Below, in pieces: positions 50,938-58,522 of a stretch of 58,522 nt of DNA (positions are counted from its first letter, which is position 1; each line of letters opens with the position of its first letter). The DNA lies in the NCBI GenBank assembly GCA_945865725.1, contig CAMBEO010000010.1, positions 1 through 58,522 on the forward strand. Direction: 5' to 3'. This stretch comes from Thermoflexus hugenholtzii JAD2. Its GTDB lineage: Bacteria; Chloroflexota; UBA11872; UBA12225. Below the pieces are notes generated by a model. That model did no database searches. It was not told where the DNA came from and was given only the letters and a program-made list of their open reading frames with translations. Made by a program: the position numbers and the translations under genes.

Positions 50938-52756
50938 CTGGTGCCGGGGATGGCCTGCTGGCCTCGGTCGTTGAGCGCGTGCGCCCGCCACGACGCCGAC
51001 CCCGGCCTGGGCCGTCCGCTGCCGGGGATTCCGGCGCGGCTGCCGAGTCGGGATCGTTCGGGCTCGCAATCGGGCCCTCGATGACTGGGACCTGAGCGGC
51101 AGAGAGTGCGTCCGCCGAGGCGTCACCATCCGACGAGGCACGACTCCCGCGCCCGCCCCTTCGACGCCGACCGCGCGCCGCGCTTTCAGCCGTCTCAGCC
51201 GGCTGACCCGCGCCTTCAGCGAGATCGGTTCCCGGGACTTCATCCGGAAGATGGGCCGGCATCGCGGTGGCGCCATCAGGATTGACGCCCGCCGCGTCGG
51301 CCGCTGCGAGTGCGGTCACCACAGGGGATGACTGGTCGGCCGATGACGCGACCGCCACGGGCTGAGAGTCGTGAGTCTCCCCGGCGACCAACCGCTCGTC
51401 ATCCGATGCGTCAGTTGCCGCCTCCGAGACGCTAGCGGGAGATGCTGAAACGTGCGCCGGACCCGCGCCGGGCGCGAGACGACGCAGGCGCTCGCCCGGC
51501 AGTTGGACGCGGGGTCGCTGCGTCGTCGTCGCGGTGAACGAGGGGATTGGAACGAAGGGAGCAACGGGTGCGACCGAGGCGACCGGTGCGAGCGAGGTGA
51601 TCGCTGCGACCGGTGCAACCGAGGCGATCACGGGGACCGGTGCGACTGGAGCGATCACGGGGACCGGCGCAGCGGGGCCATCAACGCCTGGCGCGGCGTT
51701 CGCCACCGATGGTGCGGGAGCGCCAAGGGTCGTGGCGAAGCGCTCCGGGGAAGGTCTCGGCGCCCGGGGGGCGATCATCGGACGCACGATCGGGGCACGT
51801 GCGGAAGTCGGGGCCGCCGCGACTACCGGTGCGGCGGTCTCGGGAACGATTTCGGCGGCCGCAGGCACATGCTCTTCGACAGCGCCGTCCGAGCCGTGTT
51901 CCGAGGCGTCGGACGATTCCCCTCCCTCGAGGGCAAAGGTTTCCGCACCCCGGCGACGTCGACCGCCGCGACGGCGACGGCGTGAACCGTCACTTGCCGT
52001 GTCCCCGGACGAATCGTCATCGCCTGCGAAGGTGGGAGCGGCGGTGGCGGCATGGGACGCAACGGGCGGGATGTCGATCGTGCGGATGATCGCGGGAGGG
52101 GTCATGAGCGGACGCGGGTCGCGCCCGATCGGATCGACGGCAATGTCACCGAAGCGTCGGAGGGGACGCGCGACCCGCAGCGGCGGGACCGTCACCGGTC
52201 GCGAGACGGCAACCGGCTGCGGCGCCTCATCCTCGAGGAGTTGCCGATACGTGACGAAATCGTCCGCGAGCTCGCGGAGGGCGCCGGCCGTGCGGTCTGA
52301 CCCGACGACGCCGGCAAAGACGCCGCGCTTCTGGGCAAACCGGATGACCGGGATCAGGTCCTTGTCACTGGTTGCGAGGATCAGGGTGCCCACGGAAGGC
52401 ACCAGCGTGAGGAATTCGGCGACATCCACGGCCATGGCGGTATCCGCGAGGCTCTTGGCGCCGCCGGCACCGCTGCGCGCGGCGAGCGAGCCGCCAAGCG
52501 GCAGGACCGGAGCGTAGACCGCCTCCACCCCCGCGTTGTAGATGGCGAGGCGTTCGGTGGGGTCGCGCCACTCGCCATAGGCGCGGCAGACGATCAGCGT
52601 GCCGGTGCGGCGGGCCCAACGGAGGATCGGACCAAGGTCGGGCGGGCGTTCCGGCATCTCCTGCCGGAGGCCGATCGCGAAGTTGTCCCAGTCGATGAAG
52701 AGCGCAACGGGACCAGATCCCGGCAAGTGGCGTCGGTGCGTGCGTTCGGTGGCCAC
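50927..52756 (-). CDS. NYN-domain protein with Arg-rich and Pro/Ala/Val-rich tail
   Basis: About 609 residues. An N-terminal NYN (PIN-like, LabA/DUF88) domain at about 15-165 has ALFIDWDNFAIGLRQ, an ADTAMAVDVAEFL aspartate and LILATSDKDLIPVIRFAQ, the acidic cluster of this nuclease-like family. The rest is disordered: RRRRRGGRRRRG blocks, a PVAPVPVI-type repeat stretch (about 360-410), and another RGRRRRGGRG near the C terminus. Such Arg/Gly blocks recall RNA-binding tails of RNase E-like proteins. The GTG at 52756 is chosen as the first start before the domain (ATG 52822 is an alternative). Function as an RNase is inference. Confidence 0.8.
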   Translation of the reverse strand: MATERTHRRHLPGSGPVALFIDWDNFAIGLRQEMPERPPDLGPILRWARRTGTLIVCRAYGEWRDPTERLAIYNAGVEAVYAPVLPLGGSLAARSGAGGAKSLADTAMAVDVAEFLTLVPSVGTLILATSDKDLIPVIRFAQKRGVFAGVVGSDRTAGALRELADDFVTYRQLLEDEAPQPVAVSRPVTVPPLRVARPLRRFGDIAVDPIGRDPRPLMTPPAIIRTIDIPPVASHAATAAPTFAGDDDSSGDTASDGSRRRRRGGRRRRGAETFALEGGESSDASEHGSDGAVEEHVPAAAEIVPETAAPVVAAAPTSARAPIVRPMIAPRAPRPSPERFATTLGAPAPSVANAAPGVDGPAAPVPVIAPVAPVPVIASVAPVAAITSLAPVASVAPVAPFVPIPSFTATTTQRPRVQLPGERLRRLAPGAGPAHVSASPASVSEAATDASDDERLVAGETHDSQPVAVASSADQSSPVVTALAAADAAGVNPDGATAMPAHLPDEVPGTDLAEGAGQPAETAESAARGRRRRGGRGSRASSDGDASADALSAAQVPVIEGPIASPNDPDSAAAPESPAADGPGRGRRRGGRTRSTTEASRPSPAPVTT

Positions 52757-53222
52757 GGGTAGGGCGTGTCCTTTCGGAGTGGCTCCGGGGGGCTTGGCGG
52801 GGCGAGCCGCGCGGGCGACCATCGCAGGCGGGAGGCGTGGTGTGCATTGCACGAAGCCGTGCGGTGCGCAGTGCCGCCAAGGGCATGCGCGCCGTGGCGC
52901 CGTCGGCCACCAACGTCTCGCGAAGCGCAAGGCGCTCCACCGGCCGCAAGCCGGGAGCGTCGCGCATCGACGAATGACGTCGTCCTCGCCTTGAGGACGA
53001 CTCGCGAGCGGATCAACCGCCAAGCCCGCCCCGGATGCCAGTTACAGGTGGTGCCGCTTGATCGGGCCACCCATCCGGTGGACCAACGCGCGGCTGAGGC
53101 GCGTCCAGTCGGCAATTGAGCCGGGACGCGTCCAGGGAGGGTGCCAGTCGGGCTTGCAAGCCCGTCCAGCGATTGCCGGGGATCGGGGATCCGTGCACCC
53201 CGGTATGGAAAGGTGCGCCCCA
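52757..53222 (-). other. long structured leader or small RNA region upstream of the NYN gene
   Basis: The 582-bp gap between the NYN gene and tatD holds no gene I can support. Reading the minus strand from a TATACT box at 53228-53223, it contains the perfect 16-bp palindrome CGGGCTTGCAAGCCCG (53149-53164) and a 9-bp hairpin GTCGTCCTC/GAGGACGAC with 5-nt loop (52979-53001). It would give a leader of about 460 nt or an independent RNA. It does not resemble RNase P RNA, tmRNA or SRP RNA by eye. Confidence 0.35.
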
Positions 53223-53228
53223 AGTATA
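53223..53228 (-). promoter_or_regulatory. candidate -10 box (TATACT) far upstream of the NYN gene
   Basis: TATACT on the minus strand, followed by TGGGGCGCACC. The nearest supported start codon in this direction is about 460 nt away. Confidence 0.4.
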
Positions 53229-53338
53229 TCGGCGCTCGAGTGCCGTCGCCGTGACAGGCTGAAATCCGGGTATCACAACCATTCGCCGGAAAGGCTGGCA
53301 GCGCGCAGGCCGAAACTACGACGACGAGCGGTACAACG

Positions 53339-54172
53339 ATGGGCGTGCCTCCACCCCTCGTCGACTCCCATGCCCACCTGACCGATCCGCGCTATGAGAA
53401 TGACCTTTCGCAGGTCGTCGATCGCGCCCGCGCCGCTGGCGTCGTGGCCTTCGTGGTCGTCGGCTACGACCTGAAATCGAGCGAGATGGCAGTCGACCTG
53501 GCCGGGCGGCTGCCTGACGCTTGGGCGACGGTGGGCATCCATCCTCATCACGCCGCCGAGGCAACGGACTCGGTCCTTTCAAAGGTGGAGGAACTGGCGC
53601 GGGCGCCTCGCGTGGTCGCGATCGGCGAGTGCGGGCTCGACCGGTATCGCGAGCAGGCGCCGCTAGGAGTTCAGCGCGGCGCGTTCGCCGCGCAGCTCGA
53701 CATCGCACGACGCCGTGGCTTGCCGGTGGTCGTGCACACCCGGGAGGCGATGGACGAGGCGTTGGGGATCCTCGCCACGGGGGCGCCTCCGCGCGGGGGG
53801 GTGATGCATTGCTTCGATGGGACGGCGGCGGACGCCCTGCGCGCGACGGCGCTAGGGATGGCGATATCGGTCGCCGGGCCGCTCACCTATCGGAAGGACC
53901 AGACGCTCGCCCAGGCAATCGCCGCCGTCCCGGCGGACCGACTGATGGTCGAGACCGACTGCCCGTACCTTGGACCGGCTGGTTTTCGGGGCGAACGCAA
54001 TGAACCGGCCCGGGTGTCGCTCGTGGCAGAGGCGGTGGCGCGCGTGCGCGGCACGAGCTTCGACGAGGTTGCCCGAGCGTCTACCAGGACGGCTTGCCTC
54101 TTATTCCGAATTGCTCCGCTTGGGTGGGCAAGCGAGGGCGGGAGCGACGGAGGCGAGGGGAACCTTTGCTAG
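53339..54172 (+). CDS. tatD: TatD family metal-dependent hydrolase
   Basis: A 277-residue TIM-barrel metal hydrolase related to TatD DNases. Motifs: LVDSHAHLTDPRY (HxH), TVGIHPHHAAEA, AIGECGLDRYRE with the metal-bridging Glu, VVVHTREAMDEAL, GVMHCFDGTAADAL and LMVETDCPYLGP with the late Asp. The tail after residue 250 is Gly/Glu-rich and poorly conserved. Members process 3' ends of damaged DNA or act on aminoacyl-tRNA-type substrates. The ATG at 53339 lacks a clear ribosome-binding site. It precedes the polyprenyl synthase with a repeat between. Confidence 0.92.
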   Translation: MGVPPPLVDSHAHLTDPRYENDLSQVVDRARAAGVVAFVVVGYDLKSSEMAVDLAGRLPDAWATVGIHPHHAAEATDSVLSKVEELARAPRVVAIGECGLDRYREQAPLGVQRGAFAAQLDIARRRGLPVVVHTREAMDEALGILATGAPPRGGVMHCFDGTAADALRATALGMAISVAGPLTYRKDQTLAQAIAAVPADRLMVETDCPYLGPAGFRGERNEPARVSLVAEAVARVRGTSFDEVARASTRTACLLFRIAPLGWASEGGSDGGEGNLC

Positions 54173-54216
54173 CCTAGGGCGGTCGGTGCCACCCGCGATG
54201 GCGTGCGGGCGACCCC

Positions 54217-54273
54217 CACCATCGTTATCCGCGTACGCGGTCCCTCCCCCGCTGCGGCGAGAGAGGGAAGCAG
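54217..54273 (+). repeat. modules B and A upstream of the polyprenyl synthase
   Basis: Module B at 54217-54241 and module A at 54242-54273, with GGCGAGAGAGGG replacing GGCGGGAGAGGG in the right arm. It points the same way as the copies in the dcw cluster although the neighbouring genes here are on the plus strand. Confidence 0.88.
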
Positions 54274-54309
54274 GTCGGCGCGACACCAAGCGGCGGGAAG
54301 TCGACAGGC

Positions 54310-55365
54310 ATGGCAATCGAGGGCGACGTCACCGTTGCCGTGGCGAACCCGGACCGACGAGAGATCGGGGTCACGGTGGCGGCGAACGGGACGGACCGTG
54401 TCGCCTTCCAGTCGCTGGTCGCCGACGACCTGCTGGAAGTCGAGCGCGTGATCCATGCCACGGCTGACGTACCAGTCGGGCTGCTCGCGCGAACCCTTGA
54501 GCTTGTCCTCGGTCCAGGTGGCAAGCGGCTGCGCCCGACGCTCGTCCTGCTCGCCAGTCACGGGAATGCCCGCGCGTCGCTGCAGCGACGCATTGACCTC
54601 GCGGCGGCGGCCGAACTTCTGCACACCGCCACGCTGGTCCACGACGACGTGATTGACGTCGCCGGCTCCAGGCGCGGCGCCCCGACCGCCAATCACGTGT
54701 TCAGCAACGCCCTCGCGGTCCTCACCGGCGACTTCCTGTTTGGCCGGTCAGGCTCGCTCGTTGCCGGGCTTGGCAGTCCGGCCATCATGCGGGCATTCTC
54801 GTGGGCGGTGATGGAGGTCGTGCAGGGGGAGATGCGTCGCCCGTCGTTGGACACCGACCTGGAAGCGACTGAACGCGACTATCTCGCAAAGATCAGGGGC
54901 AAGACGGCGGCGCTGCTGGCGATGGCGTGCGAGACCGGGGCGATGCTCGACTGCGAGGACGAGGCGTCGCGCGTGGCGCATCACGCATATGGGATGAGCC
55001 TCGGCATGGCGTTCCAAATCATCGACGACATCCTGGACTTCACGGGGACGGAGGCGGAACTCGGCAAGCCGGTCGGACATGACTTGCGCCAGGGGACGGT
55101 CACCTTGCCGTCGCTGCTGTACCTGCGGGCGCACCCCGCCGACACGGTCGTGCGCGCGCACCTGGGCGGCGAGGGGACTATTGGCGAGGGCGACACGGAC
55201 GAGGCGGTCAACCTGGTCCGGAACAGTGCCGCCATCGGCGAGGCGCACGAACGAGCCAGCGCGTACGCGCTCGAAGCGATCGGGCACCTCGCCTCGCGGC
55301 CCCGCACCCCGGCGCGCGCCGCACTCGAGGCGCTCGCCGAGTTCGTCATCGCGCGCCACGACTAG
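54310..55365 (+). CDS. Polyprenyl diphosphate synthase (trans-isoprenyl synthase)
   Basis: Builds a long isoprenoid chain for the quinone tail. 351 residues: GPGGKRLRPTLVLLA, the first aspartate-rich motif LVHDDVIDVAGSRRG, GDFLFGRSGSL, QGEMRRPS, KTAALLAMACETGA, and the second aspartate-rich motif AFQIIDDILDFTG with GKPVGHDLRQGTVTLP. Both DDxxD sites are intact. The first 40 residues are extra. Its place directly before the menaquinone methyltransferase suggests heptaprenyl/octaprenyl synthesis for menaquinone. The ATG at 54310 is about 35 nt after a repeat copy. Confidence 0.93.
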   Translation: MAIEGDVTVAVANPDRREIGVTVAANGTDRVAFQSLVADDLLEVERVIHATADVPVGLLARTLELVLGPGGKRLRPTLVLLASHGNARASLQRRIDLAAAAELLHTATLVHDDVIDVAGSRRGAPTANHVFSNALAVLTGDFLFGRSGSLVAGLGSPAIMRAFSWAVMEVVQGEMRRPSLDTDLEATERDYLAKIRGKTAALLAMACETGAMLDCEDEASRVAHHAYGMSLGMAFQIIDDILDFTGTEAELGKPVGHDLRQGTVTLPSLLYLRAHPADTVVRAHLGGEGTIGEGDTDEAVNLVRNSAAIGEAHERASAYALEAIGHLASRPRTPARAALEALAEFVIARHD

Positions 55366-55420
55366 GGGGACGAGCGACGCCACGCGTCGAAGGCCCGACA
55401 ATCCTCGACATGCTCGCCCG

Positions 55421-57268
55421 ATGACCACCCCCTTGAACCTGCCCGCGGCGCGAGTGCACGCCGGTGACGGCAAGGCCGCTTACGTGCGCGCGATGTTTGA
55501 TCGCATCGCCGGGCGCTACGACATCATGAACCGCCTGATGACGGGCGGGTACGACACCGTCGTGCGCGACGTGGCAGCGCGGGCGGTCGGCGATGCGGGC
55601 GTCCGGGTCGCGCTCGACGTCGGGTGCGGCACGGGTGACCTAGCACTGGCCCTGGCGCGGCGCTTGCCCGGTGCAACCGTCGTGGGAATCGACTTTTCCG
55701 CCGGCATGCTGGACGTCGCTTGCCGGAAGCGCCGACGGGTGCCCGAAGGAGCCCGGGTCGCCCTCGTCCGGGCCGACGCGATGGCCCTGCCCGTGAGTGG
55801 TTCAAGTGCTGACGCCATCGCCTCGGCATGGGTGCTGCGGAACGTCGCCGACATCGGCACGGCATTCCGGGAGGCGCACCGCGTCCTCCGGATTGGCGCG
55901 CGCGCCGCCTTCGTGGAACTGACGCCGGTGACCTCGCGGGTCATCGGCCCGGTATTCCGGCGCTACTTCCACGGGATCGTGCCGTGGGTGGGTGCGCGGA
56001 TGTCGGGCCACGCGGGGGCGTACCGGTATCTCCCGGAATCGGTCGACCAGTTTCCCGACGCGTCGTCCCTCGCATCGATGATGAGCAACTCCGGATTTCG
56101 CGACGTCGGGTATCGGCTCCTCGGGCTAGGAACGCTCGCGCTGCATGTCGGCACCGTGCGGCCAGCTGGGGTTGCAGTGCCGACTGGCCGCCTCCTGCGA
56201 CGGAGGCGCTTGACCGAGGCGGATTGGGACGAGTTGATTCGGCGGATCCCGGGCGCGCACGCCCTGCAGTCCTGGGCGTGGGGCGAGTTCCGGCGCGCAT
56301 CCGGCTGGGAAGTGGAACGGGTGGCATGGGAACGCGACGGCGACCCGGTCGCGGCCGCGACGATCCTGCGCCGGCGCCTGCCAATCCCCGGGGTCGGTGT
56401 CGCGTACGTGCCCAAGGGGCCGATCATCGATCCCGCCTGCCCTGACGCCTGGGCCGAAGTTCTGGCGTACCTCGGGGAGTTTGCCCGGTCCCGACGGTGC
56501 CTGTTCATCAAGGTGGACCCCGATGTGGTGCACGGGGACGCGGCCGTGACCAGTGCCCTTGCGGAGGCGGGGTACGCCCGATCGCGACACCAGGTGCAGT
56601 ACCCCGCGACGATGGTCGTCGACCTCGACGGCGACGACGCGACGCTGCAGGGCCGGATGCGGTCAACGTGGCGGCGCTATGTCCGGAAGGCGGAACGCGA
56701 GGGCGTGACGGTCGAGGCGACCATGGACCCCTCGGAAGCCGTCTTGCAGGCGTTCGTTCACCTGTACCGCGAGACGGCGACGCGCGATGGCTTCGCGATC
56801 CGTGACGGGGACTACTACCGTGACGCGCTCCGGCGCCTGTGCCCGGCCGGCCTGGCAACCGTGCACCTGGCGCGCCGCGATGGCGAGATCCTGGCCGTGG
56901 CCGTCGTGCTCCGCTTCGGCAACCGGGCGTGGTACCTCTGGGGAGCAACCTCGCAGGCAGGACTCGCGACGCACGCGATGTACCGCTTGCAGTGGGAGGC
57001 GATGCGTGTCGCACGTGACGCAGGATGTGGCGCGTACGACATGTGGGGTGCACCCGAGGACCCCGGAGATGAAACCGACGCCTTGAAAGGTGTCGCCTGG
57101 TTCAAGTCAGGGTTCGCTGCGCGCCACGTCCGATGGATCGGCGCGTGGGACTACGTGACGTGGTCGCCGGCCTACCGCCTGTGGTTGGAGGTGTTGCCAC
57201 GCGCGTTCGCGATCATGCGCCGCCTGCGCGGCGAGAGCACAAGCCATTCCGTGTTGACGCCCGGGTAG
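55421..57268 (+). CDS. menG: Menaquinone methyltransferase (MenG/UbiE) fused to a FemAB-like peptidyltransferase domain
   Basis: A 615-residue fusion. Residues 1-245 form a complete UbiE/MenG methyltransferase: FDRIAGRYDIMNRLMTGG, LDVGCGTGDLALALA, VGIDFSAGMLDVA, WVLRNVADIGTAFREAHRVL, AFVELTPV and YRYLPESVDQFPD. About 265-600 match the FemABX/acetyltransferase-like family, with HALQSWAWGEFRRASGWEV, VGVAYVPKGPIID, MRSTWRRYVRKAEREGV, LYRETATRDGF and CGAYDMWGAPEDP. FemAB proteins add amino acids to lipid II. No stop or clear second start separates the parts, so they are one chain unless a frameshift error removed a stop. Confidence 0.88.
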   Translation: MTTPLNLPAARVHAGDGKAAYVRAMFDRIAGRYDIMNRLMTGGYDTVVRDVAARAVGDAGVRVALDVGCGTGDLALALARRLPGATVVGIDFSAGMLDVACRKRRRVPEGARVALVRADAMALPVSGSSADAIASAWVLRNVADIGTAFREAHRVLRIGARAAFVELTPVTSRVIGPVFRRYFHGIVPWVGARMSGHAGAYRYLPESVDQFPDASSLASMMSNSGFRDVGYRLLGLGTLALHVGTVRPAGVAVPTGRLLRRRRLTEADWDELIRRIPGAHALQSWAWGEFRRASGWEVERVAWERDGDPVAAATILRRRLPIPGVGVAYVPKGPIIDPACPDAWAEVLAYLGEFARSRRCLFIKVDPDVVHGDAAVTSALAEAGYARSRHQVQYPATMVVDLDGDDATLQGRMRSTWRRYVRKAEREGVTVEATMDPSEAVLQAFVHLYRETATRDGFAIRDGDYYRDALRRLCPAGLATVHLARRDGEILAVAVVLRFGNRAWYLWGATSQAGLATHAMYRLQWEAMRVARDAGCGAYDMWGAPEDPGDETDALKGVAWFKSGFAARHVRWIGAWDYVTWSPAYRLWLEVLPRAFAIMRRLRGESTSHSVLTPG

Positions 57269-57283
57269 GCGCTCGAGACGCCT

Positions 57284-57453
57284 CTTCCATCTGCCGGAAC
57301 TGCCCCTCGCTTTGCGGGACAGGGGAGGGAAGCGGGCGCTTGGGGGGGTCTCCTGGTCCGCGGGCAACCGCGTCCCCCGTGGTGGGGTTCCTGGTCCGCG
57401 GGCATCCTTGCCCGCAGTGGTGGGGGTTTGGTCTGCGGGCAACCGCGTCCCCC
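57284..57453 (+). repeat. diverged modules C and A, then three inverted module E copies
   Basis: Module C-like TTCCATCTGCCGGAA (57285-57299) and a diverged A hairpin (57303-57332) are followed by inverted E copies at 57352-57377, 57391-57416 and 57430-57453, each with GGTCCGCGGGCA or TCTGCGGGCA cores. They fill the 272-bp gap between the fusion gene and murE. Confidence 0.8.
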
Positions 57454-57540
57454 GCGTTCCGTACGGGGCGCGCGTCGCCGATTGGTTGGGGCTTTCCGGC
57501 GGCGCCATGTCGCCGGCACCCCGCGTTCCGAACGGCAACG

Positions 57541-58522
57541 ATGGCCGATCTCGCCGCCCTCCTCGCCGGCATGCCCGGAGGTCAACACGCCTGGCATGGG
57601 CCAAAAGGCCCGATCGACGTGGCCGCCGTCACCACCGACTCGCGGTCGGTGACGCCAGGAACCGCCTTTGTCGCGACGCACCACCGGGGTTATGCACAGG
57701 ACGGGCATGCATACGTCAGCGACGCGGTGCGGCGAGGCGCGGTCGCAGTGATCGTCGAGCGGCTCCCATCCGGAGACCTGGGAGTGCCAGTCATCGTGGT
57801 GCGGTCGACGGCGCTCGCGCTCGCGCACCTCGCCGCTGGCCTGGCTGGATGGCCCAGCAGTCGCCTCGCAGTCGTCGGGGTCACCGGGACGGACGGCAAG
57901 ACCACCACCTCGATCATGGCGCACGCGATCCTGCAGGCGGCGGGGAGGTCGGCCGGGCTTGTTGCAACCATCGCTACCGGCGTCGGCGGCGCCCTCATGC
58001 CGAATGCGGCGCATGTCACGACGCCGGACGCGGTCTCGATCCAGGCGGTCCTCTCATCGACGCTGGAGGCGGGGGGCACGGCGGCAGTCCTTGAGGCCAC
58101 GTCCCACGGACTGGACCAGTCGCGCGTGGATGCGATCGAGTTCGATGTCGCGGTCGTGACCCGGGTGACGCACGACCACCTGGACTACCACGGCACGCAC
58201 GAGGCCTACCTGGAGGCGAAAGCGGGACTCCTCGACCGCCTCGCGCCCGGGAGCGGTCCGGCCAAGGTAGCGCCGGTCCCAAAAGTTGCGGCCATCCTGG
58301 CCTCCGACCCGGCCTTCGACTTCCTCGCCACCCGCGCCCGTCGGGCGGGAGCGACGGTCACCGCCTTTGCCACCGGCGATGGCGTCCGCCCGGCGACCGC
58401 TGACCGGATGGTGCGCGCGCGCGGTCTCGCGACGACGGCGTGGGGAACGGCCGCGGTCGTGGAAACGCCGTGGGGGCGCGGTCACCTCGAGGTCCGGCTC
58501 CCTGGCGAGTTCAACGTGCTGA
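57541..58522 (+). CDS. murE: UDP-MurNAc-tripeptide synthetase MurE, 3' part cut by window edge
   Basis: Adds the third residue of the stem peptide. The 327 codons present cover the N-terminal domain (AAVTTDSRSVTPGTAFVA), the P-loop VGVTGTDGKTTTSIMA, TTPDAVSIQAVL, LEATSHGLDQSRV, TRVTHDHLDYHGTHEAYLE and part of the central domain. The C-terminal domain, with the DNPR-type motif that would show whether diaminopimelate or lysine is added, lies beyond the window. The ATG at 57541 is the natural start. It is separated by 18 kb from the rest of the dcw genes and on the opposite strand. Confidence 0.92.
   Translation, partial: MADLAALLAGMPGGQHAWHGPKGPIDVAAVTTDSRSVTPGTAFVATHHRGYAQDGHAYVSDAVRRGAVAVIVERLPSGDLGVPVIVVRSTALALAHLAAGLAGWPSSRLAVVGVTGTDGKTTTSIMAHAILQAAGRSAGLVATIATGVGGALMPNAAHVTTPDAVSIQAVLSSTLEAGGTAAVLEATSHGLDQSRVDAIEFDVAVVTRVTHDHLDYHGTHEAYLEAKAGLLDRLAPGSGPAKVAPVPKVAAILASDPAFDFLATRARRAGATVTAFATGDGVRPATADRMVRARGLATTAWGTAAVVETPWGRGHLEVRLPGEFNVL

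Noticed and set aside
1-58522. tRNA, rRNA, tmRNA, RNase P RNA or SRP RNA genes
   Set aside because: I looked for conserved cores such as GTTCGAATC-type T-loops and known RNA signatures and saw none that I could support by eye. A covariance search would be decisive.
1-58522. Insertion sequences, integrases or att sites
   Set aside because: No transposase- or integrase-like motifs were found in any frame. The repeats are short and non-coding, so any mobilising enzyme would be outside the window.

Overview
The window is about 58.5 kb of very GC-rich bacterial chromosome. It carries core housekeeping genes and no phage, plasmid, rRNA or tRNA gene that I could recognise. Gene content suggests a Chloroflexota-type bacterium: two DarA/PstA-like cyclic-di-AMP receptor genes in tandem, a secreted beta-propeller protein with C-terminal repeats of the kind common in Chloroflexota exoproteins, secDF without yajC, and many start codons that appear leaderless. 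I would not name a genus from sequence alone.

Layout. Positions 1-9.2 kb: a cut HAD phosphatase, dprA, secD-secF, an SDR oxidoreductase, a DUF72 protein, a nitroreductase/Gfo-Idh-MocA pair and a GT4 glycosyltransferase. Positions 9.3-20.9 kb: a secreted PQQ-repeat protein, a disordered protein, an operon of sugar nucleotidyltransferase fusion, phosphodiesterase-like protein and metallo-hydrolase, a split XdhC pair, a BsuPI-domain protein, the tandem DarA-like genes and two small membrane proteins. Threonine synthase follows at 21.0-22.5 kb. From 45.8 kb down to 22.8 kb every gene is on the minus strand: glycerate kinase, LysM protein, beta-propeller protein, pyruvate kinase, zinc-ribbon protein, then a dcw cluster in the order rsmH-ftsL-ftsI-murF-mraY-ftsW-murG-murC-murB-ftsQ-ftsA-ftsZ. 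Neither murE nor murD lies inside it; a murE begins at 57.5 kb and runs off the window. Positions 46-58.5 kb: a sugar-phosphate isomerase/dehydrogenase pair, two unknown proteins, rsmI, a NYN-domain protein with a long leader, tatD, a polyprenyl diphosphate synthase and a menaquinone methyltransferase fused to a FemAB-like domain.

The genes centre on cell-wall synthesis and division: UDP-MurNAc-peptide synthesis (murB, murC, murE, murF), lipid I/II (mraY, murG), polymerisation and crosslinking (ftsW, ftsI), and the divisome (ftsL, ftsQ, ftsA, ftsZ). The polyprenyl synthase and methyltransferase serve isoprenoid and menaquinone synthesis.

The most unusual feature is a family of mosaic GC-rich repeats in about fifteen places, built from a few hairpin modules (called A to F here). 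Modules A-D always point the same way whatever the strand of the adjacent genes. Copies sit in most of the gaps of the dcw cluster, where they appear to form the start regions of murG, ftsW and rsmH and the 3' coding end of ftsL. A second pattern is a lone TAnnnT box 6-9 nt before the start codon of at least eight genes, which suggests frequent leaderless transcription.
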